Below, piece by piece: positions 7,256 to 15,644 of a DNA stretch of 64,000 nt. The position numbers were made by a program, and so were the translations under genes. Origin of the DNA: Terriglobus albidus (GTDB lineage Bacteria > Acidobacteriota > Terriglobia > Terriglobales > Acidobacteriaceae); contig NZ_CP042806.1 in assembly GCF_008000815.1 (NCBI RefSeq), forward strand, positions 558,001 to 622,000, read 5' to 3'. Under the pieces are notes generated by a model, which was not told the origin of the DNA, did no database searches, and saw nothing but the letters and a program-made list of their open reading frames with translations. Position 1 is the first letter of the stretch. Each line of letters opens with the position of its first letter.

Positions 7256-9921
7256 GCCTGCTCTCTCCGATTCGATCCTGGTGGCATGCTCTCATCCATC
7301 GAGCGAGGACAAACCACGATGTCGAAGAGGAGCTTCAGTTCCACATCGATATGCGGGCACAGCAGCTCATTGCGTCCGGCCTCACGCCGAAGGAGGCCAC
7401 GCGGCAGGCAAAGATCGAGTTCGGCTTCGTGGATGTGCAGAAGGAAAAATATCGCACAGCCATTGGTCTTCGACCGTTATACGAATTGGGCGCCGATATC
7501 CGCTACAGCTTCCGCTCGCTCTATCGCAATCCCCTGATATCCATTGCAGCGGTAGCATCGCTCGCATTCGGCATCGGCGCTACCTCCGCGATGTTCAACG
7601 TGATTTACTCCACCGTGCTGAACCCATTTCCCTACGCGGACGCTGATCGGATTGTCAATCCTTCGCTCCTCGACAGGAAGCAGCCGCAGGTACCAACGTG
7701 GTTTGCGCTTGAACCCGCGCAGTACGAATCCTTTGTAAAAGCAAAGTCGATCGAGAGCGTGCTCGGGTTCATGCTGGCCGCTCAACCGGAGACAGGTGGC
7801 GCGTTTCCCGAGGACGTCGGAGTTGCCTTCGTAACTCCGAACATGAACTCCTTCCTTGGCGTCCGCGCACTGCTGGGCCGGGGACTGCAGATGTCAGATG
7901 CCGGGCAGAACGTGATCGTGCTCAGCTACAAATACTGGCAACGACGCTTTGGCGGTGACAGAAACGTCATTGGACGCACACTGGAACTCGACCACCAGAA
8001 CCTGACCATCATTGGTGTAATGCCGGCACGGTTTACCTTCACGGAAACGGTTGGGAATGTCGACGCCTACATCCCGTGGACGGCTGCACGTAGCCAGGCT
8101 CTGTTTCCATGGATCAAGCTGAGGTCTGGCGTAACGCCTGAAATGGCAGATGCAGAATTTCAGGGATATGTGAATGCATTCAAGCGGCAGACGCCTACGC
8201 ACTTTCCCGATGACTTTCGCGTTGATGTGCAACCGATTGCAGCCCCGTATATTCATCGGACCGGCCATACACTAGCCCTGCTCTTCGCGTCGGTCGTGTG
8301 TCTGCTTCTGATTGGTTGTGCGAACTGCTCGGTGCTTCTGCTATCGCGCGGTGAAGCGCGGCTGCATGAACTGTCGATCCGCTCAGCTATCGGCGCCGAC
8401 AGGTTTCGCCTGATGCGTCAGTTGCTGGTCGAGTCTCTTACGATCTCCATTGCGGGTGCGGCGCTGGGAACTGCCCTCTCGTTCTGGCTCGCCGAGCTAC
8501 CTCTCAAGCTGATGCCGAACATGTTCCCGCAGGAAGCTTCGATCTCGATCAACTGGCTGGTACTTGGCTTCTCGATCGTTTTAGCGTTACTGACCGGAGT
8601 GTTATTCGGACTTGCGCCGGCATTGCGCTTCTCGCGCCCAGATGTCTCGCAGATGATGCAGGCTCGTGGGCGGACATCCAGCGATACGGGATTCAGATCG
8701 CTGAATGCCTTCATCGCTGTTCAGATCGCACTGACATTCATCCTCTTGGGAGTTGCGGGGGCCGCGGTTACGGGGTTCATGCACATCCGGTCAATGACGC
8801 TAGGATATGATCCGCATAACGTCGGGTTTATCTCAGTTCCACTGAAGCGCGATCCTAACAAGAACCAGCAAGCCTATGCCAACTACGTGGATCAGCTTCG
8901 CGATGCCGTCGCGACAGTGCCAGGAGTCTCCTTTGCAGCTACGGGATCGGGGGCGATTCCGCCCTCACAACCGTTCGATCGTATTGGAAGACCACTCACA
9001 TTTGAACTATTGGGGCAGGAGTCAAAGCTGCCGCAGCACACCCTCGTACACCTGGTAAGCCCGGAGTACTTCGCGACACTCAGGATTCCTCTCTTGCGAG
9101 GACGCATCTGGAACCGGGACGAAAATCGGAATGGAGATTTTGTCGCTGTCGTCAATGAGACCTTCGTACAGCGCTACCTTTCCGAATACGATCCGATTGG
9201 GCAGCAGGTCCGCTCCGATGGCCTGAAAAACGACGGTAGACCGGCGAACATCACCTCCCCCCACAGCGGAGACTGGCGACAAATTGTCGGTGTGGTGGGG
9301 GATGCACGTAACGATGGCCTGGAGCGGCCGGTATTCCCGACGATCTATGTTCCTTACAGTACCTTCATGTGGGACGGCACCTGCTTCTTCTTCCGTGCAG
9401 AAACCGACCCGCAGGGATTCATACGTCAGTTGCGCAGCGCACTGCACGCCGTTAATCCCGATCAACGTATCCGCGGCAATCGGGTTGAAACTCTGGATGA
9501 TGCTCTGCAGCACCAGACCGTGTGGATACAGCAGCACATGTTTTCAGTGCTCTTCAGTGTCTTCGGAGGCCTGGCGCTGTTGCTGTCCCTGTTCGGCATC
9601 ATGAGTACCATTCTGTTTGCGGCAGGGCGGCGTAAAAACGAACTCGGAATCCGCATGGCCCTGGGCGCTCGTAGAAGTCATATCGTGTGGACGGTCTCGC
9701 GTACCACTCTCACAACCATTACGTGTGGAATCGCCGCTGGACTGACCCTGAACCTCGCACTCCGCAAACTGCTGGCGCATTGGATGCCGGCCAATAACCA
9801 TTCGCCGTGGATCCTCACTCCTGTCACTTCTCTTCTATTGGCAGCGTCGGCGATGGCATGCCTGTTGCCGGCAATTCGCGCGGCCTACGCCAATCCACTT
9901 GAAACTCTCCGCGATAACTAG
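7252..9921 (+). CDS. ADOP-type ABC transporter permease (MacB/FtsX fold) 1
   Basis: 889 residues from the ATG overlapping the PadR stop. The N-terminal about 65 residues (HDVEEELQFHIDMRAQQLIA, GLTPKEATRQAKIEFG) are the soluble ADOP-type leader. The first transmembrane helix follows at about residue 95 (SIAAVASLAFGIGATSAMFN), then a MacB-type periplasmic core domain and a three-helix FtsX block (LLFASVVCLLLIGCANCSVL onward). The second half repeats periplasmic core plus FtsX (FSVLFSVFGGLALLLSLFGI, then RRKNELGIRMALGARRSHI). No ABC ATPase is adjacent, which is the orphan permease condition. It is likely a mechanotransmission or export permease in the inner membrane. The substrate is unknown. 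Confidence 0.9.
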   Translation: MSLLSPIRSWWHALIHRARTNHDVEEELQFHIDMRAQQLIASGLTPKEATRQAKIEFGFVDVQKEKYRTAIGLRPLYELGADIRYSFRSLYRNPLISIAAVASLAFGIGATSAMFNVIYSTVLNPFPYADADRIVNPSLLDRKQPQVPTWFALEPAQYESFVKAKSIESVLGFMLAAQPETGGAFPEDVGVAFVTPNMNSFLGVRALLGRGLQMSDAGQNVIVLSYKYWQRRFGGDRNVIGRTLELDHQNLTIIGVMPARFTFTETVGNVDAYIPWTAARSQALFPWIKLRSGVTPEMADAEFQGYVNAFKRQTPTHFPDDFRVDVQPIAAPYIHRTGHTLALLFASVVCLLLIGCANCSVLLLSRGEARLHELSIRSAIGADRFRLMRQLLVESLTISIAGAALGTALSFWLAELPLKLMPNMFPQEASISINWLVLGFSIVLALLTGVLFGLAPALRFSRPDVSQMMQARGRTSSDTGFRSLNAFIAVQIALTFILLGVAGAAVTGFMHIRSMTLGYDPHNVGFISVPLKRDPNKNQQAYANYVDQLRDAVATVPGVSFAATGSGAIPPSQPFDRIGRPLTFELLGQESKLPQHTLVHLVSPEYFATLRIPLLRGRIWNRDENRNGDFVAVVNETFVQRYLSEYDPIGQQVRSDGLKNDGRPANITSPHSGDWRQIVGVVGDARNDGLERPVFPTIYVPYSTFMWDGTCFFFRAETDPQGFIRQLRSALHAVNPDQRIRGNRVETLDDALQHQTVWIQQHMFSVLFSVFGGLALLLSLFGIMSTILFAAGRRKNELGIRMALGARRSHIVWTVSRTTLTTITCGIAAGLTLNLALRKLLAHWMPANNHSPWILTPVTSLLLAASAMACLLPAIRAAYANPLETLRDN

Positions 9922-9964
9922 AGCGTCGTCGTGATCGTGCCATCAATCTTCGCTCGTGGAGCGC

Positions 9965-11116
9965 TCATCCGGTCACATACACAAAGTTCCCGCCGACGCG
10001 CTTCGCGGTATACAGCGCCCGGTCACACTCGATCAGGAGCGTGTCCCCCTCCATCGTCGGCTCACTCAGCGTAGCGACGCCGAAGCTTGCTTTCAGCGTG
10101 ATTGCCTCTTCGGCAAACGGAATACTCCTGGTTTCGATCGCCGCGCGCAGCCGCTCCGCAATCTCATGTGCTCCGTTGCGCGGACAGTTCGGCAGCAGAA
10201 TTACGAACTCATCGCCACCCATCCGCGCGATGGCGTCTGCCTCTCTCAGTCCCTCGCGCAGACATTGCGTCGCGGCCTTCAACGCCTTGTCGCCGGCACG
10301 ATGCCCCAGGGTATCGTTGATTCCCTTGAAATCGTCGAGGTCCATCATCACCACAGACAATGGCTGGCCAGTCTCCCGGCTGCGTGTCACGGCATTCGTC
10401 AAAGCCTCTTCAAAGGCACGACGATTCATCACTCCTGTCAGCGGATCCGTCATCGCCTGCATATGCAGCTCATCGCGCAACGACGTTGCCATCATCCACA
10501 GAAACGCCAGATCGATTGACACGAAGATCGTCGTGTTTAACATCACGGTTGTCGTCTGAATGTCGTCGGCCTTCAGGTACGTTTGCGTGGTTCCCCACAC
10601 CAGCGTCAGCAGAATCCGCAGCAGGTTCAGCGCCGCCGAGAAGAACAGTACCGCGCTCATCGTGATGGCTGGAGCGCGCATGCGTGTATACCAGCCATGC
10701 GCAGCTACCAGACCGGCAAAGACAAACTGGAATCCTGTCGCCAGGCCGATGCCCGCCAGGCGTAGCCGTATATTCGGATATCCATAGGTAAACGTCAGGC
10801 ACAACAGCAGCGAGAGCGCCGCCATGCAGCACTGCCCTCGCCAGTACCACCGCCGTTCCCCAAAGAACGAAGCCAGACAGCGATGCAGAAGCACATATCC
10901 CATGCTGTACAGGAAGTTCGCCAGTACCACTGCCGCCCATACCGGCAGATGCTCGCGGCTTGCAATCAGGATGCCGCCGATCAGATACCCAACATTGCTC
11001 GCCGCGAATGCCAGAAGGCCGCGCATGGCGCGATGCTGACGCAGATTAACCAGAACCAGCAGCGTGCAGAAGCTCAGCAGGCAAACTCGCTCCAGCAGCA
11101 GCGTCCGCATGTCCAT
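9965..11116 (-). CDS. Membrane diguanylate cyclase (GGDEF)
   Basis: 383 residues from the ATG at 11114-11116 (MDMRTLLLERVCLLSF). The 29 codons upstream in the open frame lack membrane character and were left out. Residues 1-215 hold about six to seven hydrophobic helices, probably a membrane sensor module. The C-terminal GGDEF domain begins at MTDPLTGVMNRRAFEEAL. The active site GGDEF is at about residue 300, and RxxD (READ) lies exactly five residues before it, so the product-inhibition site is intact. It should make cyclic di-GMP from two GTP at the membrane. No EAL or HD-GYP partner is nearby. Confidence 0.9.
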   Translation of the reverse strand: MDMRTLLLERVCLLSFCTLLVLVNLRQHRAMRGLLAFAASNVGYLIGGILIASREHLPVWAAVVLANFLYSMGYVLLHRCLASFFGERRWYWRGQCCMAALSLLLCLTFTYGYPNIRLRLAGIGLATGFQFVFAGLVAAHGWYTRMRAPAITMSAVLFFSAALNLLRILLTLVWGTTQTYLKADDIQTTTVMLNTTIFVSIDLAFLWMMATSLRDELHMQAMTDPLTGVMNRRAFEEALTNAVTRSRETGQPLSVVMMDLDDFKGINDTLGHRAGDKALKAATQCLREGLREADAIARMGGDEFVILLPNCPRNGAHEIAERLRAAIETRSIPFAEEAITLKASFGVATLSEPTMEGDTLLIECDRALYTAKRVGGNFVYVTG

Positions 11117-11313
11117 CCTTGTCCGGTCCCCCGCCCCTCTGCCGTGAAAGACACTCTTCCCGCAATCGTCTCCACAACGGAGGTGCGACAGACACGGCAG
11201 CAACGTAAGACAGACCGGGGGAAGGCTTGCGACATACTCTCATTCACACGTCCTGACTGCCAATCTTTTTATTGTTTCGGCGCGACAAAGAAACCATCGT
11301 CCGTTGCTCGTGG

Positions 11314-11347
11314 GAAAGAAAAAGGGGACGGCATCGCGCCGTCCCCT
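11314..11347 (-). terminator. Rho-independent terminator
   Basis: On the minus strand, GGGGACGGCG-CGA-TGCCGTCCCC (11324-11346) is followed by a T-rich run (11315-11323). It lies about 70 bp past the stop of the 11417-12448 gene and ends that transcription unit. Confidence 0.8.
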
Positions 11348-11373
11348 TCTCAGCATGTCCACCACCTGGACCT

Positions 11374-11419
11374 TAGAGCATTTCCCTATTACAGGGCATC
11401 CCGGAAGAGGGGTGCTCTA
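11374..11419. repeat. Short inverted-repeat element at a gene end
   Basis: TAGAGCA (11374-11380) and TGCTCTA (11413-11419) bound a 46-bp unit with an inner CCCT...AGGG hairpin. The stop codon of the minus-strand gene ending at 11417 is part of the right arm. The outer sequence resembles the rnpA leader repeat at 19541-19650 (TTAGAGCAaTTcTCC). Confidence 0.4.
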
Positions 11420-12448
11420 CTGATTGAAATTTGGTTCTTCCTCGTCCTCTGAACCATAGCGGCGCAGCAGGTTCGGCAGATTCTGGCTGAACGCTGCCTT
11501 CGGCATGACCGTGTCGCATCCGGCCTCAGTAGCTTTGGCCTTCAGGTCACCCTGCAGCACCGAGAGGAAGCCAAGGATCGAGACCGTACGCTTGAGCTTG
11601 GTGCGAATCTTCGGCACAAGGGTCAGCGGCTTCACACCCGCGTTGTTCAGGTCGAAGACGATCAACGATGGCTTGGTGCGCTCCTCGCCGGAGAATAACT
11701 GCGCCAAATGCTCGGGGTCGTTCTTGATGAAGCAGACCTTCACGCCCAGCTTGCGCGCGGCTTCGTTGATCTTCGCCGTCAGGAACAGATCTTCGACGAA
11801 GAAGTAGATATGCGTAGGAGCATCTTCGCGGACCACAGCGTTACTGATCGGCGCTCGCAGCTCAGGCGGCAGGCGGTCGACATTGCCACCTTCGAAGTCA
11901 TAGTTACGGCGCTGCTTGCCATGTCCTCCGCCGCGCACGTTGCCGTTCAGCTCCATCGTCGATGGCGGAGCTTCGGCGTAGTTGCCATTCGCCTCGCGAT
12001 AGCTGTGGTCCATCGGTCCCACAAAGCTCCGCGGCCCCTTCTGCTTCTGTTTACGGCGGCCGAATCCGCCACCGTTAACGCTGTTTCCGGGCTCGATCTG
12101 GTTGCCGGGGCTGTAGCCGCCACCGTCCGTACGCTGGCGTTCGCGGCGACGTTGCTTCTTCTTCCAGCGCTTGGCGCTGGCACTGTTCTGTTGTCCCTGC
12201 TGTGGCTGGGTGCCAGCCTGCTGCGGCTTGGGCTGGGGCACAAAGTCGCTGTCTTCCCCGCTCTGGATCACGATCTGACCCTCAGGCGACGCCACCGCAT
12301 CGGTTGGCTTGTTCTTACGGCGGCGGCGGCGGCGACGGCTGCTACGCGATGTGCCCTGACCCGGGGCAGTGGCTTGTCCGTTTTCGGAACTTACAGGTGG
12401 AGGGCCCTGAGGCGCTGTTGCCTCGGGCAGGTTCTGCTCTGAATTCAT
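11417..12448 (-). CDS. Low-complexity protein with receiver-like C-terminal domain
   Basis: 343 residues. Residues 1-200 are disordered: an Arg/Lys cluster (SSRRRRRRRKNKP) at about 36-48, a second basic block (KRWKKKQRRRERQ), and Gly/Asn-rich stretches. About residues 213-330 look like a response-regulator receiver fold (THIYFFVEDLFLTAKINEAA, KPSLIVFDLNNAGVKPLTLV, KRTVSILGFLSVLQGDLKAK, CDTVMPKAAFSQNLP). The conserved Lys (MPKAAF) and a central Asp (VFDLNN) are present, but the acidic pair after beta-1 is not clear. The basic tail suggests nucleic acid or ribosome contact. It is probably cotranscribed with the small Cys-containing frame just upstream. Confidence 0.75.
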   Translation of the reverse strand: MNSEQNLPEATAPQGPPPVSSENGQATAPGQGTSRSSRRRRRRRKNKPTDAVASPEGQIVIQSGEDSDFVPQPKPQQAGTQPQQGQQNSASAKRWKKKQRRRERQRTDGGGYSPGNQIEPGNSVNGGGFGRRKQKQKGPRSFVGPMDHSYREANGNYAEAPPSTMELNGNVRGGGHGKQRRNYDFEGGNVDRLPPELRAPISNAVVREDAPTHIYFFVEDLFLTAKINEAARKLGVKVCFIKNDPEHLAQLFSGEERTKPSLIVFDLNNAGVKPLTLVPKIRTKLKRTVSILGFLSVLQGDLKAKATEAGCDTVMPKAAFSQNLPNLLRRYGSEDEEEPNFNQ

Positions 12449-12464
12449 GCTTCCACTTCCTGGT

Positions 12465-12668
12465 TCACTTACATTTCTTCGGATTGAAAAGCCCTTCGGC
12501 TGCCCTCAGGCGCAGCCACATCGCGGCCGCGTCCAGCGCAACCTTGGCTTCTAAAACCGGAATATCTTTCTCGGAGAAAACAGTCTCAAGTTCTACTCGA
12601 AAGGAACTTCGTCTCGTCTTATCTCTGGCTGCGTTCCGCCGGCAGTTCGTGCAGGCGCTTCCCCACAA
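12465..12668 (-). CDS. Small Cys-containing protein, start uncertain
   Basis: 67 residues if started at the TTG complementary to 12666-12668. The frame ends with VFSEKDIPVLEAKVALDAAA then MWLRLRAAEGLFNPKKCK and stops 16 bp before the next gene. It has protein-like composition and a regular preference for G/C in codon third positions. The frame is open further up to a TAG at 12744-12746. That upstream part also looks coding (GRWTKGFTEHWCAKGLWGSA, CTNCRR) and would give a Cys-x9-Cys-x2-Cys set, yet it contains no ATG or GTG. Either a non-standard start is used or the 5' end is damaged. The function is unknown. Confidence 0.4.
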   Translation of the reverse strand: MWGSACTNCRRNAARDKTRRSSFRVELETVFSEKDIPVLEAKVALDAAAMWLRLRAAEGLFNPKKCK

Positions 12669-13169
12669 CCCTTTGGCACACCAGTGCTCGGTGAAGCCCT
12701 TTGTCCATCTGCCTGTAAGAATTTGGAAACCCGGCGGGCCGTTCTAATCGCTCCCTGAGAGTGAAAGAGTCGATCACGGCCTCAGCCTTCTCAGCCTTCC
12801 GATAGGCAACACCATACTACCCGAGGGCCAGATGCTTGGCAAGTCACTCCCCTTAACAACGAAAGGCTACCGCCCCGGTAGCCTTTCGTAATGGCCATCA
12901 CTGGCCTCCCATAAAGTGGTCCCTAACCAGGAACCAGAACCGATCCGGGGTTCACAAGGCCTCTTTGGGCTGTGATATCTCTCCGGCTCGTTCGGTGCGT
13001 GCGTCTCGCGCATCTGCGAACCACCCTTCCTATAAGCACGACCCATGCCAAACTTGTATTCCTTATTAATTCAACTACTTAGATGGGTGACCAGGAACCG
13101 GTTCTATTTTCTTTGGAATCTCATAGACGCTGGTTCTACGGTTTTCCATAGAACTAGCCTCGGATTGAA
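12669..13169. other. 500-bp gap without a convincing gene
   Basis: The gap holds a 14-bp perfect hairpin (12859-12889) and two ACCAGGAACC stretches (about 12927 and 13090) related to the heptamer family. There is also a minus-strand frame of 59 codons (MGRAYRKGG...) that ends inside the hairpin and is not convincing. A second short frame (about 53 codons, VIDSFTLRERLERPAG) overlaps the 5' part of the small Cys gene. No tRNA or known RNA motif was recognised. Confidence 0.4.
12859..12889. terminator. Perfect hairpin, possible terminator
   Basis: ACGAAAGGCTACCG (12859-12872) pairs exactly with CGGTAGCCTTTCGT (12876-12889). The following sequence is only weakly T-rich on the minus strand (TTGTTAAG) and not on the plus strand, so termination is possible but not certain. 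Confidence 0.45.
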
Positions 13170-13964
13170 CTATCTCTGACACATCGGGCAATAGTGCGTT
13201 CCTCGTCCCGCTACCAGCAGACGCTTGATCGGCGTCTTGCACGTCCGGCAGGGTTCGCCGGTACGAAGATACACCCGGTGCTCCAGCTGGAAGAATCCCC
13301 GCATCCCGTCTGCGTCCACGTAGTCCGACACGGAAGATCCACCAAGCTTGATGGCATGCTGCAGTACTGCCTTTACCGCCTTGTGCAGCCGTTCCAGCTC
13401 TATCCGTGTCAGCCGCCCTGCCTGACGAGTCGGCCGAATGCCGGCGCGGTGCAGGCTTTCGTCGGCATAGATATTCCCCACGCCATGCAGCAGCTTCTGA
13501 TTCAGCAATGCACTTTTGATCGGCGTCTTGCGGCCTTTGAAGAGCCCTACAAACTCGTCCACGTCGATTTTCAATGGCTCTTTCCCTGGCCCGGTGTAGC
13601 CGCGCGTCACACTCATGCGGCCAAACCGCCGCGGATCGATGAAGCGAACCTCACGGCCCGATTTCAGGTGCAGGACGCCATGCGTGTGCGGCGGTAATGG
13701 AACATCGCCGCCATTCACCAGCAGCCTGCCGGTCATTCCCAGATGCACCAGGAACTGCGTTCCTCCGACGAGCTCGAAGACCACCGTCTTACCGATCCGG
13801 TGAACCTGCTCGATCTTCTTTCCCTTCAGAGTCTCCGCAATCTCTTCCGCCGGCGACTTCAGCGGCTCCGGCTTCTCTCCCAGCCACACGCTGATCACCG
13901 TGTCTCCAGAGACACGCTCATGTAGCCCATTGGCAACAGTTTCGACTTCAGGAAGCTCAGGCAC
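13170..13964 (-). CDS. mutM: Formamidopyrimidine-DNA glycosylase (Fpg/MutM)
   Basis: 264 residues. It excises 8-oxoguanine and formamidopyrimidines and nicks the abasic site. The start is placed at the GTG complementary to 13962-13964 so that the protein begins (M)PELPEVETVANGL. Pro2 is the catalytic nucleophile of the family, and upstream ATGs in the same frame would bury it. Glu3 and the Lys of the LHLGMTGRL/GKTVVF region are present. The helix-two-turn-helix segment (NQKLLHGVGNIYADESLHRA) and the C-terminal zinc finger (CRTCKTPIKRLLVAGRGTHY then CPMC) are intact. The length is typical. It is divergent from the MITE-split gene at 14069. Confidence 0.93.
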   Translation of the reverse strand: MPELPEVETVANGLHERVSGDTVISVWLGEKPEPLKSPAEEIAETLKGKKIEQVHRIGKTVVFELVGGTQFLVHLGMTGRLLVNGGDVPLPPHTHGVLHLKSGREVRFIDPRRFGRMSVTRGYTGPGKEPLKIDVDEFVGLFKGRKTPIKSALLNQKLLHGVGNIYADESLHRAGIRPTRQAGRLTRIELERLHKAVKAVLQHAIKLGGSSVSDYVDADGMRGFFQLEHRVYLRTGEPCRTCKTPIKRLLVAGRGTHYCPMCQR

Positions 13965-14068
13965 CCCCTGATTAGACAGCATTTTCCCCTGGCGTGGCAT
14001 CTCACGCTCACTGAACCGGAGAAGACCGGATCTGCCGGCGTCCTCCTGGTTCAAAAGGAGATAAAGCG

Positions 14069-14720
14069 ATGCGCAGACTCGCAACCCTAGGGCGTGTCAT
14101 CCAACTCCTGCCGTCAGCGTTGCGAGCGCAAATTTGTTCAGACGAGGCGGAGGCCGAAGGCTGTGGCGGGTCCACAGTCGAGGCCGACAACGAAGGATGG
14201 GCGAATTTGCGCCGCAACCCGGAGGGCCGGGGCAGATTTTCCCGATCTCTTCGTCACTCCTCGCTCCAGTAGACCAGCTACAGTTCTCTCCTCACTCCTC
14301 GATCTCGTAAAAATCTGCTCCCGGCGCTGACTGGCACGAGTTGGATGACACGCCCTAGTACTTTGCTCGGCGATGCTGGCCCCTGTGGCCGCACCGGCCT
14401 TCTCCCAGCAGTACGACCGCCACGGCCGCTTCTACAACGGAGTACGCCGCAGCTACTCCAACAACGGCTACGACGACCGCTATGACCGCCGCTACTATGA
14501 GCAGCGCAAAGATCACGGCATCGGGCCAGGAAAGGGTGCCCTGATCGGGGGCGCCGGAGGCGCTGCTCTCGGCGCAATCTTCGGCGGCGGTATGAAAGGG
14601 GCGCTCATCGGCGGAGCCGCCGGCGCGGGTGTCGGCGCCCTCGCAGGCAAAGCTGCCCAGGACAAACGCCGCAACGATCGTTCACGCGACTATCGCGATT
14701 ACCGCAACGGCTACCGGTAA
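14069..14720 (+). pseudogene. Glycine-zipper exported protein gene, split by a MITE
   Basis: AAGGAG (14055-14060) precedes ATG 14069, which reads MRRLATL and then runs into the MITE at 14090. Deleting the 268 bp between the duplicated TA dinucleotides restores one frame: MRRLATLVLCSAMLAPVAAP then AFSQQYDRHGRFYNG, a perfect signal peptide. Downstream the gene continues to 14720 with a Tyr/Arg-rich stretch and a glycine zipper (GALIGGAGGAALGAIFGGGM, then KGALIGGAAGAGVGALAGKA), typical of YMGG-like outer envelope proteins. The insert shifts the frame (268 = 3x89+1). Only a start at 14373 (MLAPVAAPAFSQ), without an n-region or ribosome-binding site, could still be used, so the product is probably lost or not exported. 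Confidence 0.8.
14090..14355. mobile_element. MITE copy 1 (TA target, about 30-bp terminal inverted repeats)
   Basis: A 266-bp element bounded by TA duplications (14088-14089 and 14356-14357). The ends GGGCGTGTCATCCAACTC and GAGTTGGATGACACGCCC are exact complements, and the match continues imperfectly to about 30 bp (TGCC...TCAGCG). Two internal inverted repeats (14119-14136 with 14202-14218; 14226-14240 with 14310-14325) and a small hairpin (14161-14177) give a three-armed fold. It has no transposase. The TA target suggests mobilisation by an IS630/Tc1-type transposase. The second copy is at 41547-41813. Confidence 0.85.
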
Positions 14721-14731
14721 GGAGACACACA

Positions 14732-15169
14732 ATGAAGACGACGATGGTGTTGGCAGCAGTCTTGATGGCGATTCCTGTGGCTGCAATGGCCCAGGGAGTC
14801 AGCGGAACGCAACGGATGAATGGTCAGGAGCCAAAACCGTCCGTGACCTCTCAAAACCAGAATATGAGCCATCCCGGTGAATACACCACCGGATTGACCA
14901 ACGAACAGCTCCTCCCCTTGAGCGTGCACGAGGCCTGGGTGCAGAGCGGACGCAACGAGGACCGCTTCTTCGACATGGTCAAACAACTCGCGGAGTTGAG
15001 CGCACAGAAGCGCGGACTCTCTCTACCTGAGAACGAAACCGCAGGTCAGAAAGCGGGTGACTGGATCAAGAAGGAAGCCAGAAAAGATCCAGACCAGTTG
15101 CTCTACGTAGTCGTCGACCGGGCTGTGATGAAGGTGGGAACCAGAAGCTCTCCAGTCGCCAGTCGCTAG
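14732..15169 (+). CDS. Exported protein of unknown function
   Basis: 145 residues. A signal peptide is clear (MKTTMVLAAVLMAIPVAAMA, cleavage after AMAQ). The mature part is polar and helical (HEAWVQSGRNEDRFFDMVKQ, LAELSAQKRGLSLPENETAG, KAGDWIKKEARKDPDQLLYV), with no cysteines and no recognised motif. AAGGAG-like sequence precedes the ATG. It lies 11 bp after the glycine-zipper gene and was probably cotranscribed with it, so the MITE may also have affected its expression. It may be an envelope-associated partner of that protein, which is inference from position only. Confidence 0.75.
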   Translation: MKTTMVLAAVLMAIPVAAMAQGVSGTQRMNGQEPKPSVTSQNQNMSHPGEYTTGLTNEQLLPLSVHEAWVQSGRNEDRFFDMVKQLAELSAQKRGLSLPENETAGQKAGDWIKKEARKDPDQLLYVVVDRAVMKVGTRSSPVASR

Positions 15170-15178
15170 GGTGAGTTT

Positions 15179-15212
15179 TGTCATCCTGAGCACAGCGAAG
15201 GATCTGCTTTTC
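15179..15212. repeat. Dispersed TGTCATCCTGAGC repeat
   Basis: TGTCATCCTGAGCacAGCG then AAGGATCTGCTTTTC. A near copy is at 29850-29886. The remainder of the gap 15170-15644 holds the candidate origin region described separately and no gene. Confidence 0.5.
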
Positions 15213-15302
15213 TTCCACTGCAGCTTCGAGGTAAGGATGCCTTTAAGAACCTTAGTTGAAAGATAAGAGTTATTCCGTAGTCTTAACCGTTTGTCGCGGA
15301 AA

Positions 15303-15583
15303 AGTGGATAACGGGCTGAAGTCGCTTCGTTCCAGTTACTTCGGCCCGTGTCCTGATTTAGAAAACGTGTCCGCGTAAAACGAAAGTTGCGGACGTTTAA
15401 CCCCTTAGTGCCATGGTGACGACCATTAAATCCCCGTTCTCCACACCACCAGACGATCCACAGTGCGAAAGACCAGATGCGTTTAACGGAAATCGCGGTC
15501 CGGCCCGCGTGATTGCTGGGATTCGTTAATGGCCTGTGTTCCACAAGCGCGTAGGAAAAAGCGTATTATCCTCGGTTTCCACA
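15303..15583. other. Cluster of DnaA-box-like sites, weak oriC candidate
   Basis: Sites near the consensus TTATCCACA: AGTGGATAA (15303-15311, 8/9 on the minus strand), TTCTCCACA (15437-15445, 8/9), and weaker GATCCACAG, TGTTCCACA (15537) and GTTTCCACA (15575). A hairpin CGGGCTGAAGT/ACTTCGGCCCG lies at 15313-15349, and inverted GTCCGC/GCGGAC arms lie near 15369-15393. No gene occupies the region, and dnaA is 1.5 kb away. The evidence is suggestive only. Confidence 0.3.
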
Positions 15584-15644
15584 GGTTTTTCCTTAATGAG
15601 GAAACTGAAGCTTAATTGACAAGCGGGACGTCACCTGTTAATCC

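Noticed and set aside
12855-13035. Minus-strand 59-codon frame MGRAYRKGGSQM... ending in the 12859 hairpin
   Set aside because: No ribosome-binding site, no recognisable motif, and the stop lies inside a terminator-like hairpin.
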